A DNA stretch of 64,000 nt, taken from contig URZY01000004.1 in the NCBI GenBank assembly GCA_900552495.1, forward strand, positions 1-64,000, read 5' to 3'. The first letter of the stretch is position 1; the number at the start of each line of letters is the position of its first letter. The position numbers were made by a program, and so were the translations under genes. The notes under the pieces were generated by a model. That model was given only the letters and a program-made list of their open reading frames with translations. It was not told where the DNA came from and did no database searches. The stretch is from an uncultured Mycoplasmatota bacterium (GTDB lineage Bacteria; Bacillota_I; Bacilli_A; RF39; UBA660). Positions 33,516 to 42,115 of the stretch are shown here, one piece after another.

Positions 33516-35055
33516 GAAAAAAGTAAAGAAGAAAAAAATATTTTCTGCAATAAACATTCTTAGTTTTATACTGTTATTAATTATTTATTTTTCCTTTTTT
33601 ATTAAAGCAGAATTTAATGATATGGGTTTTGAACAATTGATTTTTGCACTTACTAATTCTGAAGGATCTAATTATGAAATTGTTTATAAAGGGATTTTTT
33701 GGATTTCATTGCTTTTGATATTAACTTATTTAGCTATTTGGGGGTTAAAAAAGTTATATTATTTTATGAAAATTAAAGTTACTGTAAAGTTTGGAGTAGC
33801 GGACAAAGTTTTTAAATTTGAAGTGTTTAAAGTTACAAAATGGCGAACAATTATTTTTTATACTTTATTCATAATTTTAACTCTATTTGGTTCTATAAAA
33901 TTGTTAGCATTAGATAAGTATTATGTTGCACAAACTAATTATTCTTCGATTTTTGAAGAGGAATATGTTGCGCCAAGTGATGTAGAGTTGTCTTTTCCGG
34001 AGAAAAAAAGAAATTTAATTTATATATTTGCAGAATCAATGGAGGCATCAAATGTTTCAATTGACAATGGGGGATTAGTAGAAACAGCATATACTCCCAA
34101 TTTAGAAAAATTGGCGATGCGGAATGTTAACTTTAGTGAAAATGATAAAATTGGTGGAGCAATGCAATTGAACAATACTGGTTGGACAGTAGCTGCATTG
34201 GTCGCACATACGACGGGGATACCTTTTAAAGTACCAATTGATGGAAATGGTTATAAGGGAGATAATGGTTTTATGCCTGGAGTAGAAAGTCTTGGCGATA
34301 TATTACAGGAAAATGGCTATAAAAATTATTTTATGTTAGGTTCAGATGCATCTATTAGTGGTAGAAAAAACTATTTTGAGCAACATGGTGATTACGAAAT
34401 TTTGGATTATCTGTGGGCACAAGATGAAGAAAAAATCTCAAAGGACTACTATGAATGGTGGGGATTTGAAGATGCCAAATTATTTGATTACGCAAAAGAA
34501 AAACTATTAGAAATTGCCGATGATGAAGAGCCATTTAATTTTACTATGCTTACGGCGGATACACATTTTACAGATGGTTATATGGATAAATCTTGTAAAA
34601 AGAAATTTGGGATAGCTTATGCAGATGCGTTTTATTGCTCTGATTCCAAACTTGGTGATTTTGTGAAATGGGTTCAAGAACAAGATTTCTATGAGAATAC
34701 AACTATTGTGATTGTAGGGGATCATTTAACAATGCAAAGTAATTTTTATGATACTAATGATAATAGTGCAAGACGTATATTTAATTTATTTATTAATTCA
34801 GCGGTTAAAACAAAATATGATAAAAATCGATTATTTTCAACGCTAGATTATTTTCCAACGACATTAGCATCTTTAGGAGTTTCAATTGAAGGGGATCGTT
34901 TAGGCCTTGGAGTTAATTTATTCTCTGGTGAGGAAACATTAGTTGAGAAAATGGGATTTGAAGCATTAGATAAGGAATTGTCAATTAAATCATTTTATTA
35001 TGATAAAAAGTTTTTAGGAGATTCTTATTATGAAATGATGAGAGGAAAAGATTAA
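33493..35055 (+). CDS. LTA-synthase/MdoB-like phosphoglycerol transferase (sulfatase fold)
   Basis: The 520-aa protein has a basic N-terminus, three N-terminal membrane segments (about residues 17-37, 68-88 and 119-139) and an external sulfatase-fold domain. Metal-site glutamate lies in IYIFAESMEAS (about 176-186), the catalytic threonine is probably in NNTGWTVAALVAHTTG (about 228-243), and VGDH (about 414-417) and TADTHF provide later metal ligands. Related enzymes transfer glycerol-phosphate to glycolipid or glucans. With only three N-terminal segments it is nearer MdoB/OpgB-type than five-segment LtaS. The IS at 35061 lies just past its stop and does not disrupt it. Confidence 0.85.
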   Translation: MAEKRKNKKKVKKKKIFSAINILSFILLLIIYFSFFIKAEFNDMGFEQLIFALTNSEGSNYEIVYKGIFWISLLLILTYLAIWGLKKLYYFMKIKVTVKFGVADKVFKFEVFKVTKWRTIIFYTLFIILTLFGSIKLLALDKYYVAQTNYSSIFEEEYVAPSDVELSFPEKKRNLIYIFAESMEASNVSIDNGGLVETAYTPNLEKLAMRNVNFSENDKIGGAMQLNNTGWTVAALVAHTTGIPFKVPIDGNGYKGDNGFMPGVESLGDILQENGYKNYFMLGSDASISGRKNYFEQHGDYEILDYLWAQDEEKISKDYYEWWGFEDAKLFDYAKEKLLEIADDEEPFNFTMLTADTHFTDGYMDKSCKKKFGIAYADAFYCSDSKLGDFVKWVQEQDFYENTTIVIVGDHLTMQSNFYDTNDNSARRIFNLFINSAVKTKYDKNRLFSTLDYFPTTLASLGVSIEGDRLGLGVNLFSGEETLVEKMGFEALDKELSIKSFYYDKKFLGDSYYEMMRGKD

Positions 35056-35060
35056 AAGAA
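35035..35060 (+). repeat. 26-bp direct repeat, left copy (IS target duplication)
   Basis: Identical over 26 bp to 36181-36206. This copy holds the last codons (MMRGKD) and stop of the sulfatase gene plus 5 bp. The identity ends sharply on both sides, as expected for a target duplication. Confidence 0.88.
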
Positions 35061-35106
35061 TGTATATTTGTAAATGATGTGAAACAAAAAAATATAAGAA
35101 ATTAAT

Positions 35107-35676
35107 TCAAGATAATTGAGTTAATTTTTTTTCTAAATATAATCTTTGTTCGTTTGGAGTTTTATAATTTAAAACTGTCATAGGAATATTATTAGATCTT
35201 TTTAAATATTCTTTTGCTTGGTATCTTAAATCTTCTAAAGAATAAAATTTAAGATAATTATAAAACCTTTCATTATCATTTCTGTGACTTCTTTCGACTT
35301 TACCGTTATGTCTAGGTGTTCTAGGTCTTATTTTATGATGATATATTCCTTCTTTAATACAAAGTTCTTGTAATGGGTGAATCTTTTTCATTTTTTCTTG
35401 ATTCCAAGTAAATTCGGTTCCATTATCTGTTTGAATTTCTTCGGGTTTATATCCATAGAATAAAAAACATCTATGCATAAAATCAACAGTATTTGCAGGA
35501 GTATGTTCAGTATAATGATAAATGAATCTCTCACGAGAAGCTTCATCAATACAAGTCCATTGGTAAAATCTAAGATCATCTGGTAAATTAGAAGATTTGC
35601 ATTCATTTGGAACAAATTTAACATCAATTTGCCATTTCTTACCTAGTTCTTTAGGAGTATCATATTTTTTAGGCAC
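35107..35676 (-). pseudogene. IS481-type transposase, catalytic half (frame 2)
   Basis: The 189-aa frame carries the rve-type DDE core: first Asp in WQIDVKFVP, second in QTDNGTEF and Glu in NGKVERSHRNDNERF, with IDEASRERFIY between. This is the IS481 pattern. The frame continues upstream without a stop to near 35722, where it meets the HTH half in a +1-shifted frame. No good start codon or ribosome site precedes it, so it is probably made only by frameshifting, or is dead. Confidence 0.78.
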
Positions 35677-35707
35677 ATATTTAGAGGTATTCTTAATATT
35701 TATCTTA

Positions 35708-36079
35708 TTATAGTAACCAATTTTTTAAAACTCTATATAAACTGCCTGGATGTCTTGTATATCCCTTATTGAGCCTTAATTTATACCATAATTCACATAA
35801 TGTGATATGAGGATTTCTACGAATGTAATCGCGTATCCATTTCATTTCTAGTTCAGTATGTGAATTTGGATGTGGAGTTAGAGGACGATGAGACTTATCA
35901 ATAAGAGATTCCTTTGTACCATCAAATTTTCTATTCCATCTAGATAAAGAAGCTTTAGATATATGATATTTTCTATATACATATTCTGCTTTATTTCCAT
36001 TTCTATATGATTGTACTGCATAAAATTTAGTATTCAATTCATGTGGTAAATATCTAATGTTTTGTGATATACTTGTCAT
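35708..36079 (-). pseudogene. IS481-type transposase, N-terminal HTH half (frame 1)
   Basis: The 123-aa frame has a helix-turn-helix domain (NKAEYVYRKYHISKASLSRW, residues 29-48) and a linker that IS481 transposases have before the DDE core. It ends RVLKNWLL then stop. The catalytic half continues in the +1 frame, with only about 14 nt of overlap around an A6 run at 35717-35722. ATG 36079 has AAAGGA about 12 nt upstream. Indel damage or recoding are both possible. Confidence 0.75.
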
Positions 36080-36180
36080 GTAATTCAAGTCCTTTCGTAT
36101 ATTGTTTTTTGGTTAACTCAATTATACGACTTGAATTACTTTTTTTATATAGAAATGTTTCACATCAATTGTAATACTAC

Positions 36181-36206
36181 ATGATGAGAGGAAAAGATTA
36201 AAAGAA
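36181..36206 (+). repeat. 26-bp direct repeat, right copy (IS target duplication)
   Basis: Identical to 35035-35060. It lies 4 bp before the -35 box of the glyS promoter. Confidence 0.88.
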
Positions 36207-36210
36207 GTTA

Positions 36211-36239
36211 TTGACAAGTAAAGTGTTTTTCAGTATATT
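36211..36239 (+). promoter_or_regulatory. Promoter of glyS
   Basis: TTGACA at 36211-36216, 17 bp, TATATT at 36234-36239. Confidence 0.85.
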
Positions 36240-36245
36240 AATAGA

Positions 36246-36378
36246 AACAAGTGATAAGTGTGATGACAGGTGTGGAAAGCCAAGAGCAGTATAAAACAAG
36301 AGTAGATTCTTCTAGAATAAGTAAGGTGGAACCGCGGAATGGCAAATTTCGTCCTTACGTATTCTAGAAGTTTTTTAA
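36246..36378 (+). promoter_or_regulatory. Short T-box leader, glycine-type
   Basis: The T-box core AAGGTGGAACCGCGG (36323-36337) is followed by a terminator in which CTTCTAGAATA-type and TATTCTAGAAG arms pair, then TTTTTT. Only about 75 nt lie between transcript start and the core region, and the GGTTGGTG-type distal loop seen in the other three leaders is missing, so stem I is much reduced. A GGT within GACAGGTGTGG is a possible specifier but is not certain. Confidence 0.8.
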
Positions 36379-36412
36379 TTATTACTTGTTAATGTTATGA
36401 GGAGGAATAGAA

Positions 36413-37783
36413 ATGAAAAATTTATCAATGGAAAAATTAGTAAACTACTGTAAACAATATGGATTCATATTTCAAGGAAGTGAAATTTATGGTGGTTTAG
36501 CTAATACATGGGATTATGGACCATTAGGATCAAGACTTAAAAATAATATTAAAGATATTTGGAGAAAAAGATTTATCCAAGAAAGACCTAATGCGTATGA
36601 AGTTGATGCAGCTATATTAATGCATCCAAGGGTTTGGGAAGCTAGTGGTCATGTTTCGAGTTTCTCTGATCCACTAATAGATTGTAAAGGATGTAAGATG
36701 AGACATCGTGCGGATAACTTAATTGATGATTTTGATCCTGAGGCACATGCTGATGGTATGACTCAAGAAGAAATGATGACATATATTAAGGAGCATAAAG
36801 TACCATGTCCAAAATGCGGTAAGAGTGATTATACTGATATTCGTCAATTTAATTTAATGTTTGAAACACATAGAGGTGTTACAGAGGATGGGAAAAACAA
36901 GGTATATCTTCGTCCTGAAAATGCTCAAGGAGAGTATGTTAATTTCTTAAATGTACAAAGAAGTATGAGAGCTAAACTTCCATTTAGTATTGGACAAATT
37001 GGTAAAGCATTTAGAAATGAAATCACACCTGGAAACTTTACATTTAGAACTATCGAGTTTGAACAAATGGAATATCAAACTTTCTGTAAGGAAGGAACTG
37101 ATAGTGAGTTATATGCATACTTTAAGGAATATGCTAAAAAGTATTTTATGGATTTAGGTATTAGTGAAGATAAGTTAAGATATCATGATCATGAAAAGTT
37201 GGCACATTATGCTAAAGAAGCTTGTGATATTGAATATAAATTTTGTTTCGGATGGGGAGAAATAAATGGTACTCATAATAGAACTAATTATGATTTAGGA
37301 CGTCATCAAGAGTATTCTTCAAATTCACAAGAATATTTAGATCCTGAAACTAATGAAAAATTTGTTCCATATATTATTGAATCTACAGTTGGATGTGATC
37401 GAACAGTTTTAGCAGTACTTGACAATAGTTATGATGAAGAGGTATTGGAGAATGGAGAAACTCGTGAAGTAATGAGATTTAAACCATACCTTGCACCATA
37501 TAAAGTAGCAGTTCTTCCATTAAATAAGAAATATCATGGTGAAATGGCAAAAGAATTATTTGCAAAATTTAATAAATCATTTATGACTACTTATGATGAA
37601 ACAGCATCTATTGGTAAACGTTATAGAAGACAAGATGCTATAGGTACACCGTTCTGTGTTACTGTAGATGATGAAACTTTAAATAATGGAACTGTGACAG
37701 TTCGTAATCGTGATACTATGGAACAAGAAGTAATCAAAGTAGATGAATTGGTTAAATATATTGAAGAAAAAATTAAGTTTTAA
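36413..37783 (+). CDS. glyS: Glycyl-tRNA synthetase (single-chain, alpha2 type)
   Basis: The 456-aa class II enzyme charges tRNA-Gly. It has the GlyQ-independent type motifs: FIFQGSEIYGGLANTWDYGP (about residues 18-37), a zinc-like insertion (DCKGCKMRHR, CPKCGKSDY), LRPENAQGEYVNF, GKAFRNEITPGNFTFRTIEF (motif 2) and ESTVGCDRTVLAVL (motif 3), then an anticodon-binding domain (APYKVAVLPL). GAGGAGG precedes ATG 36413. It is regulated by its own short T-box. Confidence 0.97.
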   Translation: MKNLSMEKLVNYCKQYGFIFQGSEIYGGLANTWDYGPLGSRLKNNIKDIWRKRFIQERPNAYEVDAAILMHPRVWEASGHVSSFSDPLIDCKGCKMRHRADNLIDDFDPEAHADGMTQEEMMTYIKEHKVPCPKCGKSDYTDIRQFNLMFETHRGVTEDGKNKVYLRPENAQGEYVNFLNVQRSMRAKLPFSIGQIGKAFRNEITPGNFTFRTIEFEQMEYQTFCKEGTDSELYAYFKEYAKKYFMDLGISEDKLRYHDHEKLAHYAKEACDIEYKFCFGWGEINGTHNRTNYDLGRHQEYSSNSQEYLDPETNEKFVPYIIESTVGCDRTVLAVLDNSYDEEVLENGETREVMRFKPYLAPYKVAVLPLNKKYHGEMAKELFAKFNKSFMTTYDETASIGKRYRRQDAIGTPFCVTVDDETLNNGTVTVRNRDTMEQEVIKVDELVKYIEEKIKF

Positions 37784-37803
37784 AAAATGACTAGATATTA
37801 TAA

Positions 37804-37836
37804 AGAGAAAAGTGAAATATTACTTTTCTTTTTTTT
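37804..37836 (+). terminator. Terminator after glyS
   Basis: GAAAAGT, loop, ACTTTTC, then a T-run. Confidence 0.82.
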
Positions 37837-37862
37837 GGGGTAAGTTTTTCTCTTTTTTTTCC

Positions 37863-37892
37863 TTGACACAATGTAGGAAAAAAGGTTATCAT
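37863..37892 (+). promoter_or_regulatory. Promoter of the 37942 operon
   Basis: TTGACA at 37863-37868 and TATCAT at 37887-37892 (18-bp spacer; TTATCA gives 17). Confidence 0.7.
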
Positions 37893-37941
37893 TTAAGCAA
37901 AGATTAAAATATGAGAGAGAGTAATATGAGCAGGAGGATAT

Positions 37942-38361
37942 ATGGAAATATTTAATTTTGGAGTAGGAGCTGAAAGTGTTGAAAAACAAACTTTTAGAGT
38001 AATAAAAGATAGAATTGGTATGAGTGAAGAAGAGTTTTTTCAATTGCCAAGTAAGGAAATTGGTGAGTGGATTGATGCATGTCGTTTAGCAGCATTACTA
38101 GAAGTAAACAATCATGATAAATTATATGCTGGTTATAAAGATACTGAAATGTATAGTGCTAGTGGAGTTTATGATTTAGCAGCTGCGACAGAAATTGTTC
38201 GTAAGAAGAAAAGAGCTCTAGATGTTATTGAACGAAGTACAGAAATTGATTTAACACCAGCACAATTTATTCTTATGGGGGATAAAGAAACAGTTACTTT
38301 TTTAAATGAGGTAATGAAAGAAGTTAATTTAGAAACAGTTAAAGCATTAAATAGTAAATAA
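37942..38361 (+). CDS. Hypothetical protein
   Basis: The 139-aa soluble protein is mostly helical and mixed in charge, with no signal peptide or membrane segment. Segments such as AASATEIV-like DLAAATEIVRKKKRALDVIE and TPAQFILMGDKETVTFLNEV suggest two helical pairs. I recognise no family. AGGAGGATAT precedes ATG 37942; the next gene starts 23 bp after its stop, so they share a transcript. Confidence 0.7.
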   Translation: MEIFNFGVGAESVEKQTFRVIKDRIGMSEEEFFQLPSKEIGEWIDACRLAALLEVNNHDKLYAGYKDTEMYSASGVYDLAAATEIVRKKKRALDVIERSTEIDLTPAQFILMGDKETVTFLNEVMKEVNLETVKALNSK

Positions 38362-38384
38362 AATAAGAAAAGGAAGAAATAAAA

Positions 38385-39110
38385 ATGAGACCAGTTATTG
38401 GAGTACCGCTTAGATATCAAAGATTGAAAGATGAACGTCCGATTGTTTATATGAGTGAGAGTGTACGAAGGACGGTGTTACAAGCAGGAGGGTTTGTTTA
38501 TCCGATTAGTCCGGTTCAGGATTTAAATTATATTGAAGTTGGTGGAGCTTTCTTTCCATCTCTTGCTGAAGAAGAAAAAGACTTAATTAGATTGTCTGTT
38601 AAAGCGTGTGATGGAATTTTATTTCCTGGGGGAATAAAATTTACAGAGTATGATCGTTTTGTACTCAAGACGGCAATAGAAGAAAAAATACCAGTTTTGG
38701 GTATTTGTCTTGGAATGCAATTAATGAGTTGTCATAATAGTGAGATAGATTTAACAGATATTTTAACAGATGTTAATCATCGCCAAAATGATGATTCAAT
38801 GCTTACACATAAAGTTATTTTAAGTGAAGATAGTAAATTATTTAAAATTATTGGTGAAAAAGAATTTATGGTAAATAGTTTTCATTTACGACAAGTAAGT
38901 GATAAAGGAGATTATAATGTTGTTGCTTATAGTGAGGATGGAGTAATTGAAGCTATTGAATATCCAACTGCTGTTTTTAATATAGGCGTTCAGTGGCATC
39001 CAGAGATAAGTTATGAATTTGATGATAATTCTAGAAAAATAATAGATGCATTTATTGAGGCAGCAGTTAAATGTAGAGATGAAAAAAGAATAATGGAAAA
39101 GGTGAGATGA
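38385..39110 (+). CDS. Class I glutamine-amidotransferase-like gamma-glutamyl hydrolase (PuuD-like)
   Basis: The 241-aa protein matches gamma-glutamyl-GABA hydrolases: PVIGVPLRY (residues 2-10), GILFPGGIKF, the nucleophile elbow LGICLGMQL (Cys about 109), NSFHLRQV and the His/Glu pair in QWHPEISYEF (about 206-215). Such enzymes cleave gamma-glutamyl amides, for example in putrescine or GABA breakdown. No polyamine genes are near it, so the substrate is open. Its stop overlaps the next start. Confidence 0.87.
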   Translation: MRPVIGVPLRYQRLKDERPIVYMSESVRRTVLQAGGFVYPISPVQDLNYIEVGGAFFPSLAEEEKDLIRLSVKACDGILFPGGIKFTEYDRFVLKTAIEEKIPVLGICLGMQLMSCHNSEIDLTDILTDVNHRQNDDSMLTHKVILSEDSKLFKIIGEKEFMVNSFHLRQVSDKGDYNVVAYSEDGVIEAIEYPTAVFNIGVQWHPEISYEFDDNSRKIIDAFIEAAVKCRDEKRIMEKVR

Positions 39111-41131
39111 TGAGAAAGAATAATTCACATGGTTTTACAATGATTGAGTTATTGGCTGTTATAACAATAATGGGAATATTACTTGTAACGTCTATTATAG
39201 GTATTAATGCGATAATTTTAAATTCGAGAAAAAATATTTACGTAAATGATGCAAAGACATATATGTTAGAAGGTAGAAATGGTGTAGTTGACGGTAGGTT
39301 TAAAATTGATAATCCGGAATATACATATTATATTCACTTGAAAAATTTAGCAGATGATTATGATACTGCTAGAAGCCCTTGGGCTAATTGGGCTGATGCT
39401 TATGTTGCTGTGACATTAGTTGATGTTAGTGCTCCAAAATATTATTGGGTTAGTTCCGATAAAGCGGGTTGGAAAGTAGATGTTGTACGAGAAGATAAAA
39501 TTAATAAGTCAAAAGTTTACAATAGTAAGGGAACAAATATTAATTATCGTGTACCTTTAGATGGAACAAAGAAAGTAATGCTTATTAATGAAAATGGATA
39601 TATGGAAGAGGTTACACCATATTTGACATGGACAAAAGAACAAGCAAGTAAATGTTATTCATTTAAAGAAAATGCTGATTCTCTTACCTTAACGTATTTT
39701 AAAGGTACTGAGGAGTGTGGAACAGATATTGTTATACCTTCTGAAGTTGGTGGAAAAGTTGTAAAAGAAATTTATCAATATACATTTAATAATAAAGGCC
39801 TTACAAGTGTATTTATTCCAGATACTGTAGAGAAGATTGGGTTTAGAGCTTTTGCTAATAATAAGCTTACAAAAGTTCATATTCCTAGTAGTGTTAAGAC
39901 TATAGATGGAGAAGCTTTTCTAAGTAATAAAATTAGTGAGCTAAGTATGGATGAAGGAATTACTACAACAGGAACCAATTCTTTTAGACATAATTTATTA
40001 ACAGCTGCTGTTATACCAGATTCACTTATAAATTTAGGCCCTTGTACTTATTGTGATAATTTAATTAGCAATCCATCTTTTCTATATAAGAGAAGTGGGG
40101 ATTCATATGACTATTCTGTTATTAGAGGATATATAGGTGATTTATCAGAATTTAAGCATAATAAGGTCTTTGTGATACCAGCTGAAGTAAACGGGGTTAA
40201 ATTGAAAACTATTGAATATGGTGCTTTTCAAAGAATGAGTATTAGAGATTGGGAAGTAAAGATTCCAGAAACAGTTACAAGTATTGGTGGTAGTGCATTC
40301 TATCAATCATATATAGGAAAGGTTAATTTGCCTGTTGGTTTGAAGACTATTGGTTCAAATGCCTTTTTAGGAAATAGATTAACAGAATTGGATATTCCTA
40401 ATACGGTTACAAGTATTGGAACGGCAGCGTTTAATGATAATTTAGTTAGTGACGTTAATAAAAGATATATATATAAGAGGAATAGTGATGGCTCTATTGA
40501 TTATACCAATTTAATTGGTTATGCTGGAGCACAAAGAAATAATATTCCGATTCCTGATGGTATTAAGACAATTGGAAATAGTACATTTAGGGAATTGTCT
40601 GCTACTGGTACGATGGTGATCCCTAAGGGAGTTGTTAGTATTGGCGATCTTGCTTTTGCTAGGAATAGATTAACATATATCGATAATGGTGATGGAGTTT
40701 ATAATTATCCATTTGTATATAAAAGAAATAGTAATGGTTCGATTAATTATTCAACACTTATTGGTTATGGCGGTTATAAGCAATCTAATGTTGTTATACC
40801 AAATACAGTTAAAACTATTGGTAATAATACATTTTACTATTCATATATGCAAAGTGTTACAATACCAGAAGGTGTAACTAGTATTGGAGGTAGTGCTTTT
40901 GAGGGATGTCAATTGAAAGAAGTGACGATTCCTAGTACAGTTACAAGCATTGGAGCTAATGCATTTAGAAAAGAAATATCTTGGGGCAACTTTAATAGTG
41001 ATTTAACAAAGATAATAAATACAACAGGAAGAAAGTTTAATTGGAAGAGTATAACAGGTGGTCCAAGTGATGCAACGTTTGTTACTGGAACTGTAGAAAA
41101 TTGGTATGGAAATATAGAGGTTATTAAGTAA
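39110..41131 (+). CDS. Prepilin-type protein with BspA-like leucine-rich repeats
   Basis: The protein of about 673 aa starts with a type III prepilin signal: basic RKNNSH, cleavage site G|FTMIELLAVITIMGILLV with Glu at mature position 5 and a hydrophobic helix. From about residue 200 it carries repeated LRR_5/BspA units of the type IPDTVEKIGFRAFANNKLTKV, with spacer units such as FVYKRNSNGSINYSTLIGYGG repeated three to four times. It probably displays an adhesive LRR domain from the membrane or a pseudopilus. ATG 39110 has more ribosome-site spacing than ATG 39107. Confidence 0.85.
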   Translation: MRKNNSHGFTMIELLAVITIMGILLVTSIIGINAIILNSRKNIYVNDAKTYMLEGRNGVVDGRFKIDNPEYTYYIHLKNLADDYDTARSPWANWADAYVAVTLVDVSAPKYYWVSSDKAGWKVDVVREDKINKSKVYNSKGTNINYRVPLDGTKKVMLINENGYMEEVTPYLTWTKEQASKCYSFKENADSLTLTYFKGTEECGTDIVIPSEVGGKVVKEIYQYTFNNKGLTSVFIPDTVEKIGFRAFANNKLTKVHIPSSVKTIDGEAFLSNKISELSMDEGITTTGTNSFRHNLLTAAVIPDSLINLGPCTYCDNLISNPSFLYKRSGDSYDYSVIRGYIGDLSEFKHNKVFVIPAEVNGVKLKTIEYGAFQRMSIRDWEVKIPETVTSIGGSAFYQSYIGKVNLPVGLKTIGSNAFLGNRLTELDIPNTVTSIGTAAFNDNLVSDVNKRYIYKRNSDGSIDYTNLIGYAGAQRNNIPIPDGIKTIGNSTFRELSATGTMVIPKGVVSIGDLAFARNRLTYIDNGDGVYNYPFVYKRNSNGSINYSTLIGYGGYKQSNVVIPNTVKTIGNNTFYYSYMQSVTIPEGVTSIGGSAFEGCQLKEVTIPSTVTSIGANAFRKEISWGNFNSDLTKIINTTGRKFNWKSITGGPSDATFVTGTVENWYGNIEVIK

Positions 41132-41167
41132 TTGTTACTCGTGATAGTAAAAATGATAAAATAATTG

Positions 41168-41196
41168 TTGACAAATAAAACTCTTGTGCATATAAT
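41168..41196 (+). promoter_or_regulatory. Consensus promoter of infC-rpmI-rplT
   Basis: TTGACA at 41168-41173, 17 bp, TATAAT at 41191-41196 with TG upstream of the -10. Confidence 0.92.
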
Positions 41197-41204
41197 ATTA
41201 CTAG

Positions 41205-41336
41205 TCGAGAAAAAAGGAAAGAGATTTATATCCACCCGATCAGCGAGTAGCGATGGGTAAAATGCCGAAAGTAATTATTTAATTTAATAATACTAGGTTT
41301 TGAAGTGGATATAAAATTTATATCCGCTTTTCTTAT
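41205..41336 (+). promoter_or_regulatory. L20-type leader with attenuator before infC
   Basis: TTTATATCCAC (near 41225) can pair with GTGGATATAAA (near 41305). The same second strand can instead pair with TATATCCGC (near 41321) to make a terminator followed by TTTTC. These mutually exclusive helices match the Bacillota L20 leader, in which ribosomal protein L20 favours termination. A compact internal region with CCACCCGATCAGCGAG lies between. Confidence 0.82.
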
Positions 41337-41353
41337 TAATGGAGGTGTTTTTT

Positions 41354-41884
41354 ATCGCAAACAATAAGAATGGCTTGTTGATTAATGAACAGATTAAGGC
41401 TCGTGAAGTATTGGTTATTGGACCAAATGGGGAACAAGTTGGAGTTAAGTCAATTCAAGATGCTATGACGTTAGCATCATACGCTTCTTTAGACTTAGTA
41501 CTACTTAGTCCTAATGCTAATCCACCAGTTTGTAAAGTAATGGACTATAATAAGTATCGTTATGAAAAACAAAAAAAGGAGAAAGAAGCATTAAAAAGAC
41601 AAAAAGCTAATATGTCTGAGCTAAAAGAGTTCAGATTGTCACCAGTTATCGATGTAGGTGATTTTGAAACTAAGCTTAGAAATGCTACTAAGTACTTAGA
41701 AAAAGGTGATAGAATTAAGCTTACAATCAGGTTTAAAGGTCGCCAAATGGCACATACTGAGTTGGGAAGAGAGGTTCTAGAACGTTTTGCATCTCGTGTT
41801 ACAGATTATGCGGATATAGAGCAAAAGCCTAAGTTAGACGGTCGAACAATGTCAATGTTGTTAGTACCAAAGAAAGATAAATAA
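41354..41884 (+). CDS. infC: Translation initiation factor IF-3, AUC start
   Basis: The 176-aa factor binds the 30S subunit and checks the initiation codon. It has the N-domain (INEQIKAREVLVIGPNGEQ) and C-domain (LKEFRLSPVIDVGDFETKL, IRFKGRQMAHTELG). ATC 41354 lies 6 nt after GGAGGTG. The only in-frame ATG (41339) overlaps that ribosome site and lacks one of its own. Starting infC at AUU, AUC or AUA is a known feature used for IF3 autoregulation, which supports ATC here. Confidence 0.93.
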   Translation: MANNKNGLLINEQIKAREVLVIGPNGEQVGVKSIQDAMTLASYASLDLVLLSPNANPPVCKVMDYNKYRYEKQKKEKEALKRQKANMSELKEFRLSPVIDVGDFETKLRNATKYLEKGDRIKLTIRFKGRQMAHTELGREVLERFASRVTDYADIEQKPKLDGRTMSMLLVPKKDK

Positions 41885-41903
41885 AAGTAGGAGGATTAAA
41901 ATT

Positions 41904-42089
41904 ATGCCAAAAATTAAAACACATAAGGGTACAGCTAAAGTAATTAAAGCACGTAAGAATGATTATAAAATTGGAAAACCTGGAAGTAGACATAATACAG
42001 GTTCTAAATCACAAAATGTTAATAGAAAGAATAGAAAAGGATCTAATTTAAGTAAAGCAGATCAAAATAGATTAAAGAATATAATCTAA
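41904..42089 (+). CDS. rpmI: Ribosomal protein bL35
   Basis: The 61-aa basic protein begins PKIKTHKGTAKVIKARKNDY and has the L35 residues SRHNTGSKSQNVNRKNRKG. It sits 20 bp after infC and 27 bp before rplT, the usual order. AGGAGG precedes ATG 41904. Confidence 0.96.
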   Translation: MPKIKTHKGTAKVIKARKNDYKIGKPGSRHNTGSKSQNVNRKNRKGSNLSKADQNRLKNII

Positions 42090-42115
42090 TCTAAATAATT
42101 GAAGGAGGAAGAAAA

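Larger units (their letters stand above)
35061..36180 (-). mobile_element. IS481-family insertion sequence, 1120 bp
   Basis: The element is bounded by a perfect 26-bp direct repeat. Its ends are imperfect inverted repeats with the shared core TGATGTGAAAC (35075-35085, complement at 36157-36167), matching 18 of 24 end bases and again at TAATTCAAG further in. It encodes an HTH N-terminal part and a DDE catalytic part on the minus strand in two frames. The right end also matches bases 1-54. The DDE motifs are of IS481 type. A 26-bp duplication is longer than those usual for that family. Confidence 0.88.

Noticed and set aside
33183..35055. Sulfatase gene disrupted by the IS
   Set aside because: The element lies after the stop codon; the coding end is complete and even duplicated in the right-hand 26-bp repeat.
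35388..35627. Additional 79-aa minus-strand protein inside the IS
   Set aside because: It is a shadow of the transposase catalytic half in another frame and has no motif.
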